Position numbers and translations under genes: made by a program. This document shows, one piece after another, positions 22,032 through 32,116 of a DNA stretch of 40,668 nt (positions are counted from its first letter, which is position 1; each line of letters starts with the position of its first letter). Under the pieces are notes generated by a model. That model worked only from the letters and a program-made list of their open reading frames with translations, did not search any database and was not told the origin of the DNA. Source of the DNA: Deinococcales bacterium. Its GTDB lineage: Bacteria > Deinococcota > Deinococci > Deinococcales > JAAFIG01. The stretch lies in contig JANYHH010000034.1 in the NCBI GenBank assembly GCA_025359505.1, forward strand, positions 1 to 40,668, written 5' to 3'.

Positions 22032-23270
22032 ATGAATCTATGGCGCAACCCAAATTTCAGAAACATCTTGCTGGCAAATGCGATCTCGAGCGTCGGGGAC
22101 GGCTTTCACACCATCGCGGCGATGTGGTGGGTCAAGGTTCACACCAGTTCGGATGGACTGGTGGCGGGCGTGGCGCTGGCGAAAGGTTTGACGACCGTAC
22201 TGCTCGCGCCGTTCGCGGGGGCGCTGGTGGATCGCTACGACCGCCGCATGGTGATGCTGTGGAGCAACCTCGCTCGGGCGCTAATCGTTGCGCTGCTTGG
22301 CACACTGGCGGTCACAGACCGACTCGAGCCGTGGGTTTTGATCGTTGCCAGCGCTGCACTGTCCGCACTAGGCACGTTGTTTGGGCCCGCTTTCAGCTCG
22401 AGCATCCCGAACATCGTCGGACTGGACAAGCTCGCGCCAGCCAACTCGAGCCTGCAAATTGCAGGGACGCTGGCGAGCATCATTGGGCCTGCGCTGGGTG
22501 GCATCGCGGTGGCCACCATCGGCAGCGGTGGAGCGTTCCTCGTGGACGCAATGAGCTTTGCGTTGGCGGCGCTGCTGATTCTGGTGTCTAAAATTCCCAG
22601 TCCAGTCCGCGCCCCGGCGGGGCAGCCCTCGAGTTTACTCTTCGAGATCGGCGAGGGCTGGCGCTGGTTGCAAGGTCAGCGCTTGATATTCGGGATCATG
22701 CTGTTGGCGCTTGGCTTAAACTTTCTGACCGCGCCGCTGCAAGTGCTGTTCCCCGGTTACGCCAAGGACGTGCTGCTGACGGATGCTCGAGGCTTTGGGC
22801 TGATCGAATCTGGTTTTCCAGTGGGGTTTTTGATTGGTGCACTGCTGCTGAACGTGTTGAAACCCAAGTCGGTTGGCGCGATGATCGTGGGCTGCATGAG
22901 CGCGTTTGGGTTGCTGGTTGTCGGCTTGGGACTGAGCCGAGGTTTAGCCTTATCGCTCGGCTTTTTGATCTGTGTGGGCGCGATGCTGGCGCTGATTAAC
23001 ATCAGCTTATCGGTGGTGTTTCAGTCGCAGATTCCTAACGAGATGCAGGGACGCGTTTTCGGGGTGATACAAACGCTGGGTGGCGGGCTGCAACCGCTCG
23101 GGTTGGCCCTCGCACCACTGCTGATTGTCACACTTGGCGGCATCCCAAACGTGATGGTCGTGATCGGAGCGCTCACAGCGGTGGCTGGGCTGAGCTTCCT
23201 GACCCTACCGGGGTTTCTGAGCCTTCGTGCGCCCGAAGTAATCTCGAGCGTGGAAGCGAAAGCAGCTTGA
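22032..23270 (+). CDS. MFS exporter (EntS/MFS_3-like)
   Basis: A 412-residue transporter with about 12 membrane helices. It begins MNLWRNPNFRNILLANAISSVGDG, the typical start of the MFS_3 group that includes enterobactin exporter EntS and macrolide efflux proteins, and has the loop motif GALVDRYDRRMVM after helix 2. Substrate export is likely; the compound is unknown. The divergent winged-helix regulator probably controls it. The ATG is fixed by the conserved N-terminus and overlaps an antisense ATG of the regulator frame. A strong CTCGAG hairpin ends the unit. Confidence 0.92.
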   Translation: MNLWRNPNFRNILLANAISSVGDGFHTIAAMWWVKVHTSSDGLVAGVALAKGLTTVLLAPFAGALVDRYDRRMVMLWSNLARALIVALLGTLAVTDRLEPWVLIVASAALSALGTLFGPAFSSSIPNIVGLDKLAPANSSLQIAGTLASIIGPALGGIAVATIGSGGAFLVDAMSFALAALLILVSKIPSPVRAPAGQPSSLLFEIGEGWRWLQGQRLIFGIMLLALGLNFLTAPLQVLFPGYAKDVLLTDARGFGLIESGFPVGFLIGALLLNVLKPKSVGAMIVGCMSAFGLLVVGLGLSRGLALSLGFLICVGAMLALINISLSVVFQSQIPNEMQGRVFGVIQTLGGGLQPLGLALAPLLIVTLGGIPNVMVVIGALTAVAGLSFLTLPGFLSLRAPEVISSVEAKAA

Positions 23271-23325
23271 ATATCACTGCTCGAGGCGTACTTCTCAAAA
23301 CCACCGTCCGTTGTCGCGCAGCAGC

Positions 23326-23361
23326 GAATCACCCCTCGAGTTTGCGCTCGAGGGGCGATTC
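23326..23361. terminator. Bidirectional terminator with CTCGAG stem
   Basis: GAATCACCCCTCGAG pairs with CTCGAGGGGCGATTC around TTTGCG. The single imperfect pair is A-C on the plus transcript and G-U on the minus transcript, so it is better for livF. It lies between convergent MFS and livF genes. Confidence 0.7.
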
Positions 23362-23374
23362 TAAAGGCTGAATT

Positions 23375-24118
23375 TTAGTCTTCGCCGAGGTACTTCTTAC
23401 GTACTGATTCATCGTTTTTGAGTTGCTCGCCGCTGCCTTTGAGCACGATTTCGCCGGTTTGCAGCACATACCCGCGATCTGCGATGCCCAGCGCCATCAA
23501 CGCGTTTTGCTCGACCAGCAAAATCGTTTTGCCAGCTTTATTGAGCGACACAATGTTGTCAAAAATCGTTTCTACGAACAGCGGCGACAAGCCCATGCTT
23601 GGCTCGTCGAGCAGAATCAATTCCGGGTCGACCATCAGCGCTCTGGCAAACGCCAGCATCTGCTGCTCGCCGCCGGAGAGCGTGCCGCCAAGTTGGCTCT
23701 GGCGCTCTTTCAAACGGGGGAAAATTTCAAAGCCCTGCTGAATACGCTTTTCTATCGTATTGCGATCTTTGATCGTGAACGCGCCAATCTCGAGGTTCTC
23801 GCGCACCGATAAACGCGGGAAGATCCGCCGTCCCTCGGGCACGTGAGCCATGCCGAGCTTGACCATTTCGTGCGGCGGGACGTTGTTGATGCTGCGGCCT
23901 TTGAAGATGACCTCGCCCAGTTTGGGGGCTTTCAGCATCGATACGGTGCGGAGCGTCGTGGTTTTGCCCGCGCCATTGCCGCCGATCAGTGCGATGATCT
24001 CGCCGCGCCCGACGGTGAACGACAAGCCTTTGAGCGCGTGAATCTTGCCGTAGTAACTGTGGACATCTTTCAGCTCGAGCATGATCTCGGATTTGCTGCT
24101 CTGCACGGAGTCGGTCAT
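23375..24118 (-). CDS. livF: Branched-chain amino-acid ABC transporter ATPase LivF
   Basis: One of two ATPases that power the Liv importer at the inner face of the membrane. The 247-residue product has Walker A GGNGAGKTT, the signature LSGGEQQ and Walker B LILLDEP, with the LivF-typical VPEGRRIFPRLSVRENL. Its ATG overlaps the stop of livG by 4 bases (ATGA) and AGGAG stands upstream. It is the last gene of the livHMGF set; the CTCGAG terminator follows. Confidence 0.95.
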   Translation of the reverse strand: MTDSVQSSKSEIMLELKDVHSYYGKIHALKGLSFTVGRGEIIALIGGNGAGKTTTLRTVSMLKAPKLGEVIFKGRSINNVPPHEMVKLGMAHVPEGRRIFPRLSVRENLEIGAFTIKDRNTIEKRIQQGFEIFPRLKERQSQLGGTLSGGEQQMLAFARALMVDPELILLDEPSMGLSPLFVETIFDNIVSLNKAGKTILLVEQNALMALGIADRGYVLQTGEIVLKGSGEQLKNDESVRKKYLGED

Positions 24119-24939
24119 ACCGCATCTCCTGTGCTCGAGGGCGCGGCGGCGTTCTTGCCGAACTCGCCCGCGGCCGCGCCGCGCCCCAAGTAGGCTTCGA
24201 TCACTTGCGGGTTGTTGCGGACATCAAACGGTAGGCCCTCGGCGATTTTCGTGCCGTAATCAAGCACCGTTACGGTGTCACTGATCGTCATTACCACGCG
24301 CATGTCGTGTTCGATCAGCACGACGGTGATGCCGGTATCGTCGCGTAAGCGGCGGATCAGGTGCTTGGTTTCCTCGGTTTCCTGCGGGTTCATGCCAGCG
24401 GTTGGCTCGTCCAGCAAAATCAGTTTGGGATTGGTTGCCAGTGCGCGGGCAATCTCTAAGCGCCGCTGCTCGCCGTAGGGCAGGTTGGCGGCCAGCTCGT
24501 CGCGCTTGTCCAGCAAACCCACGAACTCGAGCAGCTCCTTGGCGCGGAGCAGCCCAGCCCGTTCGTCGGATTTGTAACGGGCGGTGTGCAACAGCGCATC
24601 GAAAAACTGCGTTTTACTCTGTGTGTGACGCCCGACTAAGACATTCTCTAAGGTGGTCATCGCCCCGAACAACCTGATGTTCTGGAAGGTGCGGGCAATG
24701 CCGTTGGTGACGACCTCATCGGGGCGCAGACCAATCATGTTGCGCCCATCAAAAGAAATAGTGCCAGCGGTCGGCTTGTAAATGCCAGTAATCATGTTGA
24801 AGAACGTGGTTTTCCCCGCGCCGTTCGGGCCGATCACGCTGACAATCGCTTTCTCGGGCACGCTGAAAGTCACGTCGTTGACGGCCACCAGACCGCCAAA
24901 GACTTTTCTGACCGCTTGCACGTCCAGCAGGGCGGTCAT
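24115..24939 (-). CDS. livG: Branched-chain amino-acid ABC transporter ATPase LivG
   Basis: The partner ATPase of LivF. The 274-residue protein has Walker A GPNGAGKTT, the LivG-type signature LPYGEQRRLEIARAL and Walker B LILLDEPTAGMNPQE, plus the GIARTFQNIRLF segment. It overlaps livM upstream and livF downstream by 4 bases each, so translation is probably coupled. Assignment to LivG rather than LivF rests on the signature and gene order. Confidence 0.95.
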   Translation of the reverse strand: MTALLDVQAVRKVFGGLVAVNDVTFSVPEKAIVSVIGPNGAGKTTFFNMITGIYKPTAGTISFDGRNMIGLRPDEVVTNGIARTFQNIRLFGAMTTLENVLVGRHTQSKTQFFDALLHTARYKSDERAGLLRAKELLEFVGLLDKRDELAANLPYGEQRRLEIARALATNPKLILLDEPTAGMNPQETEETKHLIRRLRDDTGITVVLIEHDMRVVMTISDTVTVLDYGTKIAEGLPFDVRNNPQVIEAYLGRGAAAGEFGKNAAAPSSTGDAV

Positions 24940-26260
24940 TGCTTGCCAACTTTTTGCGCCAATTCGCCACGCTCGAGGTTCTCGAGTTTGGCCGCGTTGC
25001 GCTTGGCGGGGATCAGCCCCTTGGGGCGCACGATCATCATCACGATCAAGATGATGCCGTAGATCAGTTGTTGGTACTGCGCGGGTTCAAATTGGCTCGG
25101 CAGTGGCAAACCGCCGCGTCGCAGGTCAGCCAAAAAGTTAGAGAACGCCGTCAGAACCATTTGATTGAGAATAATCACAATCGCCGCACCGACGATCACG
25201 CCTTGAATGCTGCCCAGACCGCCCAGTACGACCATCGCCAGAATGGAGATGCTGGCTTGGAAGTTGAACGATTCCGGGCTGACAAAACTGAACTTCGCGG
25301 CGTAGAGCACGCCCATCGCGCCTGCGAAGCTCGCGCCGGTCGCAAAGGCGATTAGCTTGGTTCGCACCAGCGGCACGCCCATCGCTTGCGCGGCGATCTC
25401 GTCCTCGCGGATGGCCACCCACGCCCGTCCGATTTTTGAGTTGTCAAGGCGCGTGGTCAGGATCACGGCCAACCCAACCACCAGCAGCACGACCACGTAA
25501 TACATCAGCAGCTCGAGCTTAAAGAGTTCAATGCCAGTGAGGCCGCTCAGCCACTCGAGAAAACCCTCGAGTGGGGCGCTGCCCGGGGCGATCCGCACGC
25601 CTTGCGAGCCGTTGGTGATGTTGATCGGGCGGTTGAGGTTGTTGGCCAGCACGCGGATCACTTCGCCTAAGCCCAGCGTGATGATCGCCAGATAATCGCC
25701 TTTGACTTTCAGCACGGGCAAGCCCAGCAATGCGCCGAAGCTCGCGGCCACCACGACGGCAATCGGGATCATCAGGAACATGAAGTTGCCGTTCAAGGGA
25801 AAGCCGCCGCCCGTGAAGTTGTTGGCTTGCTGACTGCCGAAGATCGCCCATAAATACGCGCCGACCGCGAAGAAGGCGGCGTAGCCCAAATCCAGCAAGC
25901 CCGCGAATCCGACCACGACGTTTAAGCCCAGCGCCAGCGCCGAGTAGATGCAGATGTTGACCAAAATATCTAAATACTGCGTGTTGGACACGCCGATCAC
26001 CGGAATCGCCACCACCAGCACGAATAAGAACACGATCATTTTGGCTCGAGCGCTGGTTTTCAGTGAATTGGCCAGCAGCAGGCTGCTGACGAACGCGAGG
26101 AAGATCAACGTCTTGAGAATATCTGGAATGATCCCGTCGAGCGGTATAAAGCGCAACGGCCCGAGGTTAATGCCAATCGCAATCGCCGCGACGATGCTCG
26201 AGACCAGCGCGTAAATCACCACGAAGCCGCTCGAGTCGCTGCGCTTATCTTGAAGGGCGC

Positions 26261-26264
<4 letters not shown>
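24936..26264 (-). CDS. livM: Branched-chain amino-acid ABC transporter permease LivM
   Basis: One of two permeases of the importer. The 442-residue protein is hydrophobic with about 10 or more helices. It has the LivM-type NVVVGFAGLLDLGYAAFFAVGAY, the ATPase-contact loop AIREDEIAAQAMGV and GLGSIQGVIVGAA. At 442 residues it is longer than many LivM proteins and close to the E. coli form, with extra N-terminal helices before the core domain. It is overlapped by 4 bases at both ends. Confidence 0.95.
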
Positions 26265-27268
<1,004 letters not shown>

Positions 27269-27385
27269 GCCTTGAACCTCTTTTTGGTCATCTGTTATCC
27301 CTCTATTCTTTGGCGGTGCTTCAAAGTCTCGAGCGCCACTGACAGCCTTGAGATGTTCTCGAGCAGTGGCGTGAAACCCATGACT

Positions 27386-27420
27386 TAAAAAAGCGCGGGG
27401 GTCGGGTTGCCCCGACCCCC
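27386..27420 (-). terminator. Terminator/attenuator between livJ and livH
   Basis: On the minus strand GGGGGTCGGG pairs with CCCGACCCCC around GCAA, followed by GCGC and six T. It lies just after livJ, so only part of the transcripts would continue into livHMGF, matching the usual excess of binding protein. Confidence 0.85.
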
Positions 27421-27440
27421 CACGTTGCTCGAGCCAGAAT

Positions 27441-28622
27441 TTATTTCAGTTCTGGGGTTGGAGCGGCGACCGACACGGCTTTGAAAACCTTGTTGTCGGC
27501 GTACTCGGGTTGCGCTTGAACGATGAAGTACTTGGCGACGGGCAGATCGCCGCGTGAGTTGAACGCGACTGCGCCAGTGATGCCCGCAAACTTGACGTTA
27601 CGCACGGCCTTGGCAACCGCAGCGCGGGTTGGTTTCATGCCCTTGGCGTCTTTGGTGGCGGCGGCGATGGCGGTCAGCACGACTTTAGCTGCGTCGTAAC
27701 CGTAGGCGGAGTAGCCTTCTGGATCCATGCCGAACTTGGCCTTGTAGCGCTCGGCGAAGCGCTTGGCGCTTGGCAGGGAGCTGATCGGGCCCGAGGTCGT
27801 GGTGAAGTAGACGTTCTTCATGTTGTCCGAACCGCCCAGTGCTTGCAGCTCGCTAGAGTCGATGCCGTCGCCGCTGACGAATGGCGCGGTAATGCCCTTG
27901 GCACGCATTTGCTTGAGCAGCGGGCCAGCCTGATCGTAGATGCCAGCGTAGTAGACGACATCTGGCTTATCGACGGCTGCGCGGTTGAGGATCGTGTTGA
28001 AATCGCGCTCGCCAGCTTCGATGCCGGTGTCCACAACGATGTTCGCACCCAAAGCCTTGGCTCGAGCGCTGAAGGCTTGGGCGAGACCTTCGCCGTAGGC
28101 AGTCTTGTCGTTGATGACGTAGAGCTTCTTGGCTTTGAGGGTGGTGATGACGAAATCAGCGCCCGCTGGCCCTTGCACGTCGTCACGACCGCAGACGCGG
28201 TTGGTGACAGCGCCCGTGGACTTGCGATCTGTGACCAATGGATTGGTGTTGGCTGGGCTGACCATCGTCAGGTTGACCTTAGCGTAGACCTCGGAGGAAG
28301 GAATCGCCACGCCCGAGTTGAGGTGTCCGACAACCGCCAGCACGTCGTTGTCGTTGATCAAACGGTTGGCGTTGGCGACGCCTGTGTCTTTGTTGGCCTG
28401 ATCGTCATAGGGTTCGTAGACGAGGTTGAAGCCGTAGGACTTGACGAGCTGCCCGAAGTCTTGCACGGCCAGTTCCACGCCGTTCTTGATGGCTGTACCG
28501 AGCTTCGACTGACCGCCGGAGAGCGGTGTTTGCGACACGATCTTGATCGTGCCCTTGTTCTGTGCGTCAGCGCCCACGGCCAATGCTGCCAAAACTGCCA
28601 ATCCCACGAATTGTTTTTTCAT
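27441..28622 (-). CDS. livJ: Branched-chain amino-acid ABC transporter substrate-binding protein
   Basis: The extracytoplasmic receptor that captures leucine, isoleucine or valine (or a related ligand) and delivers it to LivHM. The 393-residue product has a Sec signal peptide (MKKQFVGLAVLAALAVGADA) without a lipobox Cys, then the type I periplasmic-binding fold with KIVSQTPLSGGQSKLG, NDNDVLAVVGHLNSG and the late GYDAAKVVLTAI. ATG 28622 has AGGAGG 5 bases upstream; the frame is open further but the signal peptide fixes the start. It leads the liv locus from a near-consensus promoter and has one CTCGAG in 1.2 kb. Confidence 0.95.
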   Translation of the reverse strand: MKKQFVGLAVLAALAVGADAQNKGTIKIVSQTPLSGGQSKLGTAIKNGVELAVQDFGQLVKSYGFNLVYEPYDDQANKDTGVANANRLINDNDVLAVVGHLNSGVAIPSSEVYAKVNLTMVSPANTNPLVTDRKSTGAVTNRVCGRDDVQGPAGADFVITTLKAKKLYVINDKTAYGEGLAQAFSARAKALGANIVVDTGIEAGERDFNTILNRAAVDKPDVVYYAGIYDQAGPLLKQMRAKGITAPFVSGDGIDSSELQALGGSDNMKNVYFTTTSGPISSLPSAKRFAERYKAKFGMDPEGYSAYGYDAAKVVLTAIAAATKDAKGMKPTRAAVAKAVRNVKFAGITGAVAFNSRGDLPVAKYFIVQAQPEYADNKVFKAVSVAAPTPELK

Positions 28623-28959
28623 CCTGCCTCCTGTGTATTTGCTAATGAAGATTGGCTGCCCTTGTGAAAGGGCGGCTAACAATCATTTGTGAATCTTGGG
28701 GATTTTAATGAACTCACACGGGCATGTCAACGTGTACCGACACGAATGCAACGATTGAAGAACACGCAGTCACCGAACTACATTCGGCACTCGAGCCGTA
28801 AATACAGAGCTTGATCCGCGCTTCTTTGGGTAACGTCTGTTTGCATTCTGTGAGAACCGTGAATGACAGGATTGCACTCGAGGGGAATACCTAAAGGCAA
28901 AGCCAATACCTATGGCGTTTACGTGGTAGTTGTCTCGAGCATAGCCGTTTGAAATTCCT
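28623..28959. other. Intergenic region upstream of livJ
   Basis: This 337-base stretch has no gene. It holds the livJ promoter, a hairpin in the livJ leader (CTGCCCTT-GTGA-AAGGGCGG near 28655-28676), two direct TTGTGAA words at about 28663 and 28688, and CTCGAG copies near 28790 and 28878. The part beyond 28760 shows nothing I can name. Confidence 0.5.
28702..28730 (-). promoter_or_regulatory. Sigma-70-type promoter of livJ
   Basis: On the minus strand TTGACA (28725-28730) and TAAAAT (28702-28707) are separated by exactly 17 bases. The predicted leader is about 70 bases. It is the best promoter match in the window. Confidence 0.85.
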
Positions 28960-29403
28960 CTACCAACCGTTGTCGCGCTGAGCGATGTTGAAGGCGTACT
29001 CCTCAATGATCTCTGGTCTCAAACGCTCCAATGCCTCTAAGAGCGTCCAGCTTTCCTCGTCGCTGAGCTGCTCGAGCGCTTTAAGCAGCGTCTCGAGCGC
29101 TGAGTTATTTTTAACGGTTGCCTGCTCAAACTGTCTTGGAGCCTCGAGACCTGCGAGTGCCACGGCGTAAACGTGTTTGCAGACCGCGCCTTGATCGTAA
29201 GGGCAGGTGCAACTCCACACGCCCGCAGTCAAGTCAATCCTGATGCGGTACGGATGAACAGAACTCCCAGCGACTCTGGCTTGCAGTACATCCGCCGCTC
29301 GAGTCGCTTGAGAGACCGTACCTTGGCTGAACAGCTCGCGCCCGCGTTCGTGAATGCGCCGATCGGCGGTGAGCAGCACCTCTTCTAGAGTGATGGCAGG
29401 CAT
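28960..29403 (-). CDS. SWIM zinc-finger domain protein
   Basis: A 147-residue protein with a SWIM motif, C-x-C-x(n)-C-x-H, seen as CTCPYDQGAVCKH in the middle, preceded by strand-rich sequence (YRIRIDLTAGVWS). SWIM domains bind zinc and mediate DNA or protein contacts, often next to SNF2 helicases, but no helicase is near. The C-terminal third is helical (ALETLLKALEQLSDEESWTLLEALERL). The ATG is preceded by TAGACT at 6 bases, so the gene is probably leaderless. Family assignment is solid; the role is open. Confidence 0.9.
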   Translation of the reverse strand: MPAITLEEVLLTADRRIHERGRELFSQGTVSQATRAADVLQARVAGSSVHPYRIRIDLTAGVWSCTCPYDQGAVCKHVYAVALAGLEAPRQFEQATVKNNSALETLLKALEQLSDEESWTLLEALERLRPEIIEEYAFNIAQRDNGW

Positions 29404-29409
29404 GAAGAA

Positions 29410-29415
29410 AGTCTA
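29410..29415 (-). promoter_or_regulatory. -10 box of leaderless SWIM gene
   Basis: TAGACT on the minus strand lies 6 bases before the ATG at 29403. Confidence 0.6.
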
Positions 29416-29568
29416 GTCGAAAACCTCGAGATGGTACGAATTGACGCTCGAGACGCGGGGCTGCACCGCACCTCGAGATTTCCGCATTTGATGCTCGATT
29501 GCGTCGCATCTTGTCGCCCCTCGAGCTGACCAGAACTTTGTTCCTGTGCAAACGAATGAGCCTCGAGA

Positions 29569-30729
29569 TCACTGCCACTTTGGGGTGATGACATCATCGA
29601 CTTGCAAGAACAGGAAGTGATCGAAGTAATAGTGAATCAGCAGCGCACTGAGCACCACGCTGTAGAACGCGAAGTAATGCTGTTGCGCTGGGTCATTGGG
29701 CCAGATATTGAAAATCAGCAGCCCCGCCCTGACGAGCAAGTAAGCAACCGCTGCGCCGAGCGTGAACAAAAAGCACAGCCAGTAGAGGTTTGCACCGCGA
29801 CTCGAGACTTTGGCGACAAATTCAGACCCGATCAAGCCGCGCTCAGCCCGCACGCGGTTGAGGTACAGCACGACCGCTAAATACTGAAACGAGTGCCAGA
29901 CGTTCAAGCCTTGAAAAGCGACATCCAGATTGGCCAGCATTGGCGTCAGCAAGAACAGGCTCGAGGCGAGCGTCATGTGCAATGTCTTCGGGCCGTGGAA
30001 CAGGCCAGCTTTGATTTCCCAGATGGTTTTGACGATGAAGGCGAGCGCGAAAAACGCGAATCCAGCCGTGGCGAGGTACGCGAGGTACTCGGTTTTCAAG
30101 AAGTCTGGAAACAGCAGCGCCCGCCCACCCGTTTCAAACGGGCGCGAGACGTTTTCATTAAATAACCACAGCTCCGTCCCCGTGAACCTGAACGTCGCAA
30201 TCGGGTACAAACTCGTCAGCAGCAAGCCGTAATCGATCACCCTCGAGACCAGCTTGGCTTGCTCAAAGCCAGCCTGACTGAAACGGCGGTCTTTGAAACG
30301 GTACGAGTCGGCGATGTAGGCCGCTTGGTGAATCACGTGCACCGACGCCCAGAAGAAAAAGATCGTCACCAGCAGCGTTAGATTGACAATCGCTAGCGTG
30401 ACAACGATGAACGGCATCAGCAGTGCGCCCCACGTGTATTTGCTGTAGCGCTCTCTGAAGCGCGGCTCCATAAACGTCATCGTGTACGTCGCAAACAAGT
30501 GCGGCCCGCCAATGAACGCCGTCACCAGCAAATCGACGATCACGTTGGCATTGAACCAGCCGCTCGTGCCCAAACTGCTCGCCACGCCCGCCGCGAGGTG
30601 CGGCACGATCAGCAGCACGGCTGAAAAGATAATGAAGCATAAATCGTAAAACGGCGAGATCAGCCACAGCCCTTGGCTCGAGGCGATGGGTGGTGCAGCG
30701 GTGGGGCTGTCCTGCTGGATCGTCGTCAT
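29569..30729 (-). CDS. Histidine-rich polytopic membrane protein
   Basis: A 386-residue protein with about ten membrane helices and histidines grouped at helix positions: GGPHLFATY, SVHVIHQAAYI, NVWHSFQYL and IHYYFDHFLF. The pattern suggests bound metal, as in membrane di-iron hydroxylases or desaturases, but the classical HxxxH/HxxHH boxes are not complete, so this is only a possibility. I do not recognise a named family. ATG 30729 follows a GGGGA ribosome-binding site; the frame is open to 30777. The gene is divergent from mdh. Confidence 0.85.
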   Translation of the reverse strand: MTTIQQDSPTAAPPIASSQGLWLISPFYDLCFIIFSAVLLIVPHLAAGVASSLGTSGWFNANVIVDLLVTAFIGGPHLFATYTMTFMEPRFRERYSKYTWGALLMPFIVVTLAIVNLTLLVTIFFFWASVHVIHQAAYIADSYRFKDRRFSQAGFEQAKLVSRVIDYGLLLTSLYPIATFRFTGTELWLFNENVSRPFETGGRALLFPDFLKTEYLAYLATAGFAFFALAFIVKTIWEIKAGLFHGPKTLHMTLASSLFLLTPMLANLDVAFQGLNVWHSFQYLAVVLYLNRVRAERGLIGSEFVAKVSSRGANLYWLCFLFTLGAAVAYLLVRAGLLIFNIWPNDPAQQHYFAFYSVVLSALLIHYYFDHFLFLQVDDVITPKWQ

Positions 30730-30851
30730 TGAATCCCCACGGATCAGCTTAGCAGAGTCTCGCTTGTCGACTGACAAGCATTGCGCTGACGAGCATCTGA
30801 CACAACACTATTTCCTGCGCTGCTGCTCGCTCGAGCGCTTTGGTGGGCGCA

Positions 30852-30880
30852 TCGTCACCGAATCTTTAAGACGGTATGAT
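30852..30880 (+). promoter_or_regulatory. Promoter of mdh
   Basis: TATGAT (30875-30880) is preceded at 17 bases by a weak TCGTCA. The leader would be about 55 bases and ends with GGAGG. Confidence 0.45.
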
Positions 30881-30941
30881 GCGAGACGCTTGGCAAATCA
30901 CAACTGCTCGAGTTTCACCGCTCGAGCTTGGAGGAACGCTT

Positions 30942-31931
30942 ATGAAACCCCCCGTTCGTGTCGCCGTGACCGGCGCTGCTGGTCAGATTGGGTACAGCCT
31001 GCTGTTTCGCATCGCCTCCGGCGAGATGCTGGGCAAGGATCAACCCGTCATTCTGCAACTCTTGGAAGTGCCAGTCGACGGCCCGCAAAAAGCGCTGCGC
31101 GGCGTGATGATGGAACTCGAGGATTGCGCGTTCCCGCTGCTCGTCGACATGCACGGCTATGGCGATCCGATGCAAGCTTTCAAAGACGCCGATTACGCAC
31201 TGCTGGTCGGCGCGATGCCGCGCAAAGCGGGCATGGAGCGCGGGGATTTGCTTCAGGCCAACGGCGGCATTTTCAAACCGCAAGGTCAGGCGCTCGGTGC
31301 GGTCGCCTCGAGAAACGTCAAGGTGCTGGTCGTCGGCAACCCCGCTAATACCAACGCCTTGATCGCTCAAGCCCACGCACCCAGCTTGAATCCGCGCCAG
31401 TTCACGGCCATGACGCGTTTGGATCACAACCGCGCCCTGTCGCAACTGGCTTTGAAAACCGCCAAACCAGTGGTGAGCATTCAAAAACTGACGATTTGGG
31501 GCAATCACTCGTCAACGCAATACCCGGACATCTTCCACGCGACCGTGGGCGGCGTACCCGCGTCCACACTGGTCGATCAGACGTGGCTCGAGGGGATGTT
31601 CATTCCGACCGTCGCCAAGCGCGGCGCGGCGATCATCGAAGCGCGGGGTTTATCCAGCGCTGCATCGGCGGCAAACGCCGCGATCGACCACATGCGCGAC
31701 TGGGCACTGGGGACGACTGACGGGAGCTGGACGAGCATGGCGATCCCCAGCGACGGCAGTTACGGCATCCCAGAAGGGCTGATTTACAGCTTCCCCGTGA
31801 CCTGCGTGAACGGCGATTACCAAATCGTGCAGGGTCTCGAGGTAAACGACTTCAGCCGCGCTCGGATGGATGCAACCGCGCAGGAACTGACCGAGGAGCG
31901 CGACGCGGTGCGCGAGTTGGGCTTGCTGTAA
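30942..31931 (+). CDS. mdh: Malate dehydrogenase (NAD-dependent)
   Basis: Mdh interconverts malate and oxaloacetate with NAD in the TCA cycle. The 329-residue protein begins with the nucleotide-binding [19 protein letters not shown], has the substrate-binding [12 protein letters not shown] and NPANTNALI, the active-site RLDHNRA and the catalytic His in [12 protein letters not shown]. It is very like the cytosolic-type enzyme of Thermus and Deinococcus. ATG 30942 is chosen because GGAGG precedes it; an upstream in-frame ATG (30876) lies within the -10 region. Two hairpins follow. Confidence 0.97.
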   Translation: MKPPVRVAVTGAAGQIGYSLLFRIASGEMLGKDQPVILQLLEVPVDGPQKALRGVMMELEDCAFPLLVDMHGYGDPMQAFKDADYALLVGAMPRKAGMERGDLLQANGGIFKPQGQALGAVASRNVKVLVVGNPANTNALIAQAHAPSLNPRQFTAMTRLDHNRALSQLALKTAKPVVSIQKLTIWGNHSSTQYPDIFHATVGGVPASTLVDQTWLEGMFIPTVAKRGAAIIEARGLSSAASAANAAIDHMRDWALGTTDGSWTSMAIPSDGSYGIPEGLIYSFPVTCVNGDYQIVQGLEVNDFSRARMDATAQELTEERDAVRELGLL

Positions 31932-31943
31932 CCCCAGAGCCGT

Positions 31944-31982
31944 GACCCTCGAGCCGTGCAGAGCAGTGCTGGCTCGAGGGTC
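31944..31982 (+). terminator. CTCGAG hairpin after mdh
   Basis: GACCCTCGAGCC pairs perfectly with GGCTCGAGGGTC across a 15-base loop. There is no U-run; a second, better terminator follows. Confidence 0.5.
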
Positions 31983-32001
31983 GTGAGCAATAATTCGCTC
32001 G

Positions 32002-32030
32002 AGAGGTCAGTCACCGCACTGACCTCTTTT
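32002..32030 (+). terminator. Rho-independent terminator of mdh
   Basis: AGAGGTCAG pairs with CTGACCTCT across an 8-base loop, followed by TTT. Confidence 0.8.
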
Positions 32031-32116
32031 GATTGCGCCCTCGGCTGGGAAGCTGCGTGACAGTTGCAACGCTGCCTTTCTGCCACACTAAGAAAAATTC
32101 AGTGAGAGGTGCGAGC

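Noticed and set aside
21605..22591. Open frame of 328 codons on the plus strand
   Set aside because: It overlaps the regulator (antisense) and the MFS gene (another frame), and its product is Arg/Gly/His-rich without family motifs.
27843..28667. Open frame of 274 codons on the plus strand
   Set aside because: It is the antisense shadow of livJ, which has a signal peptide, ribosome-binding site and clear homology.
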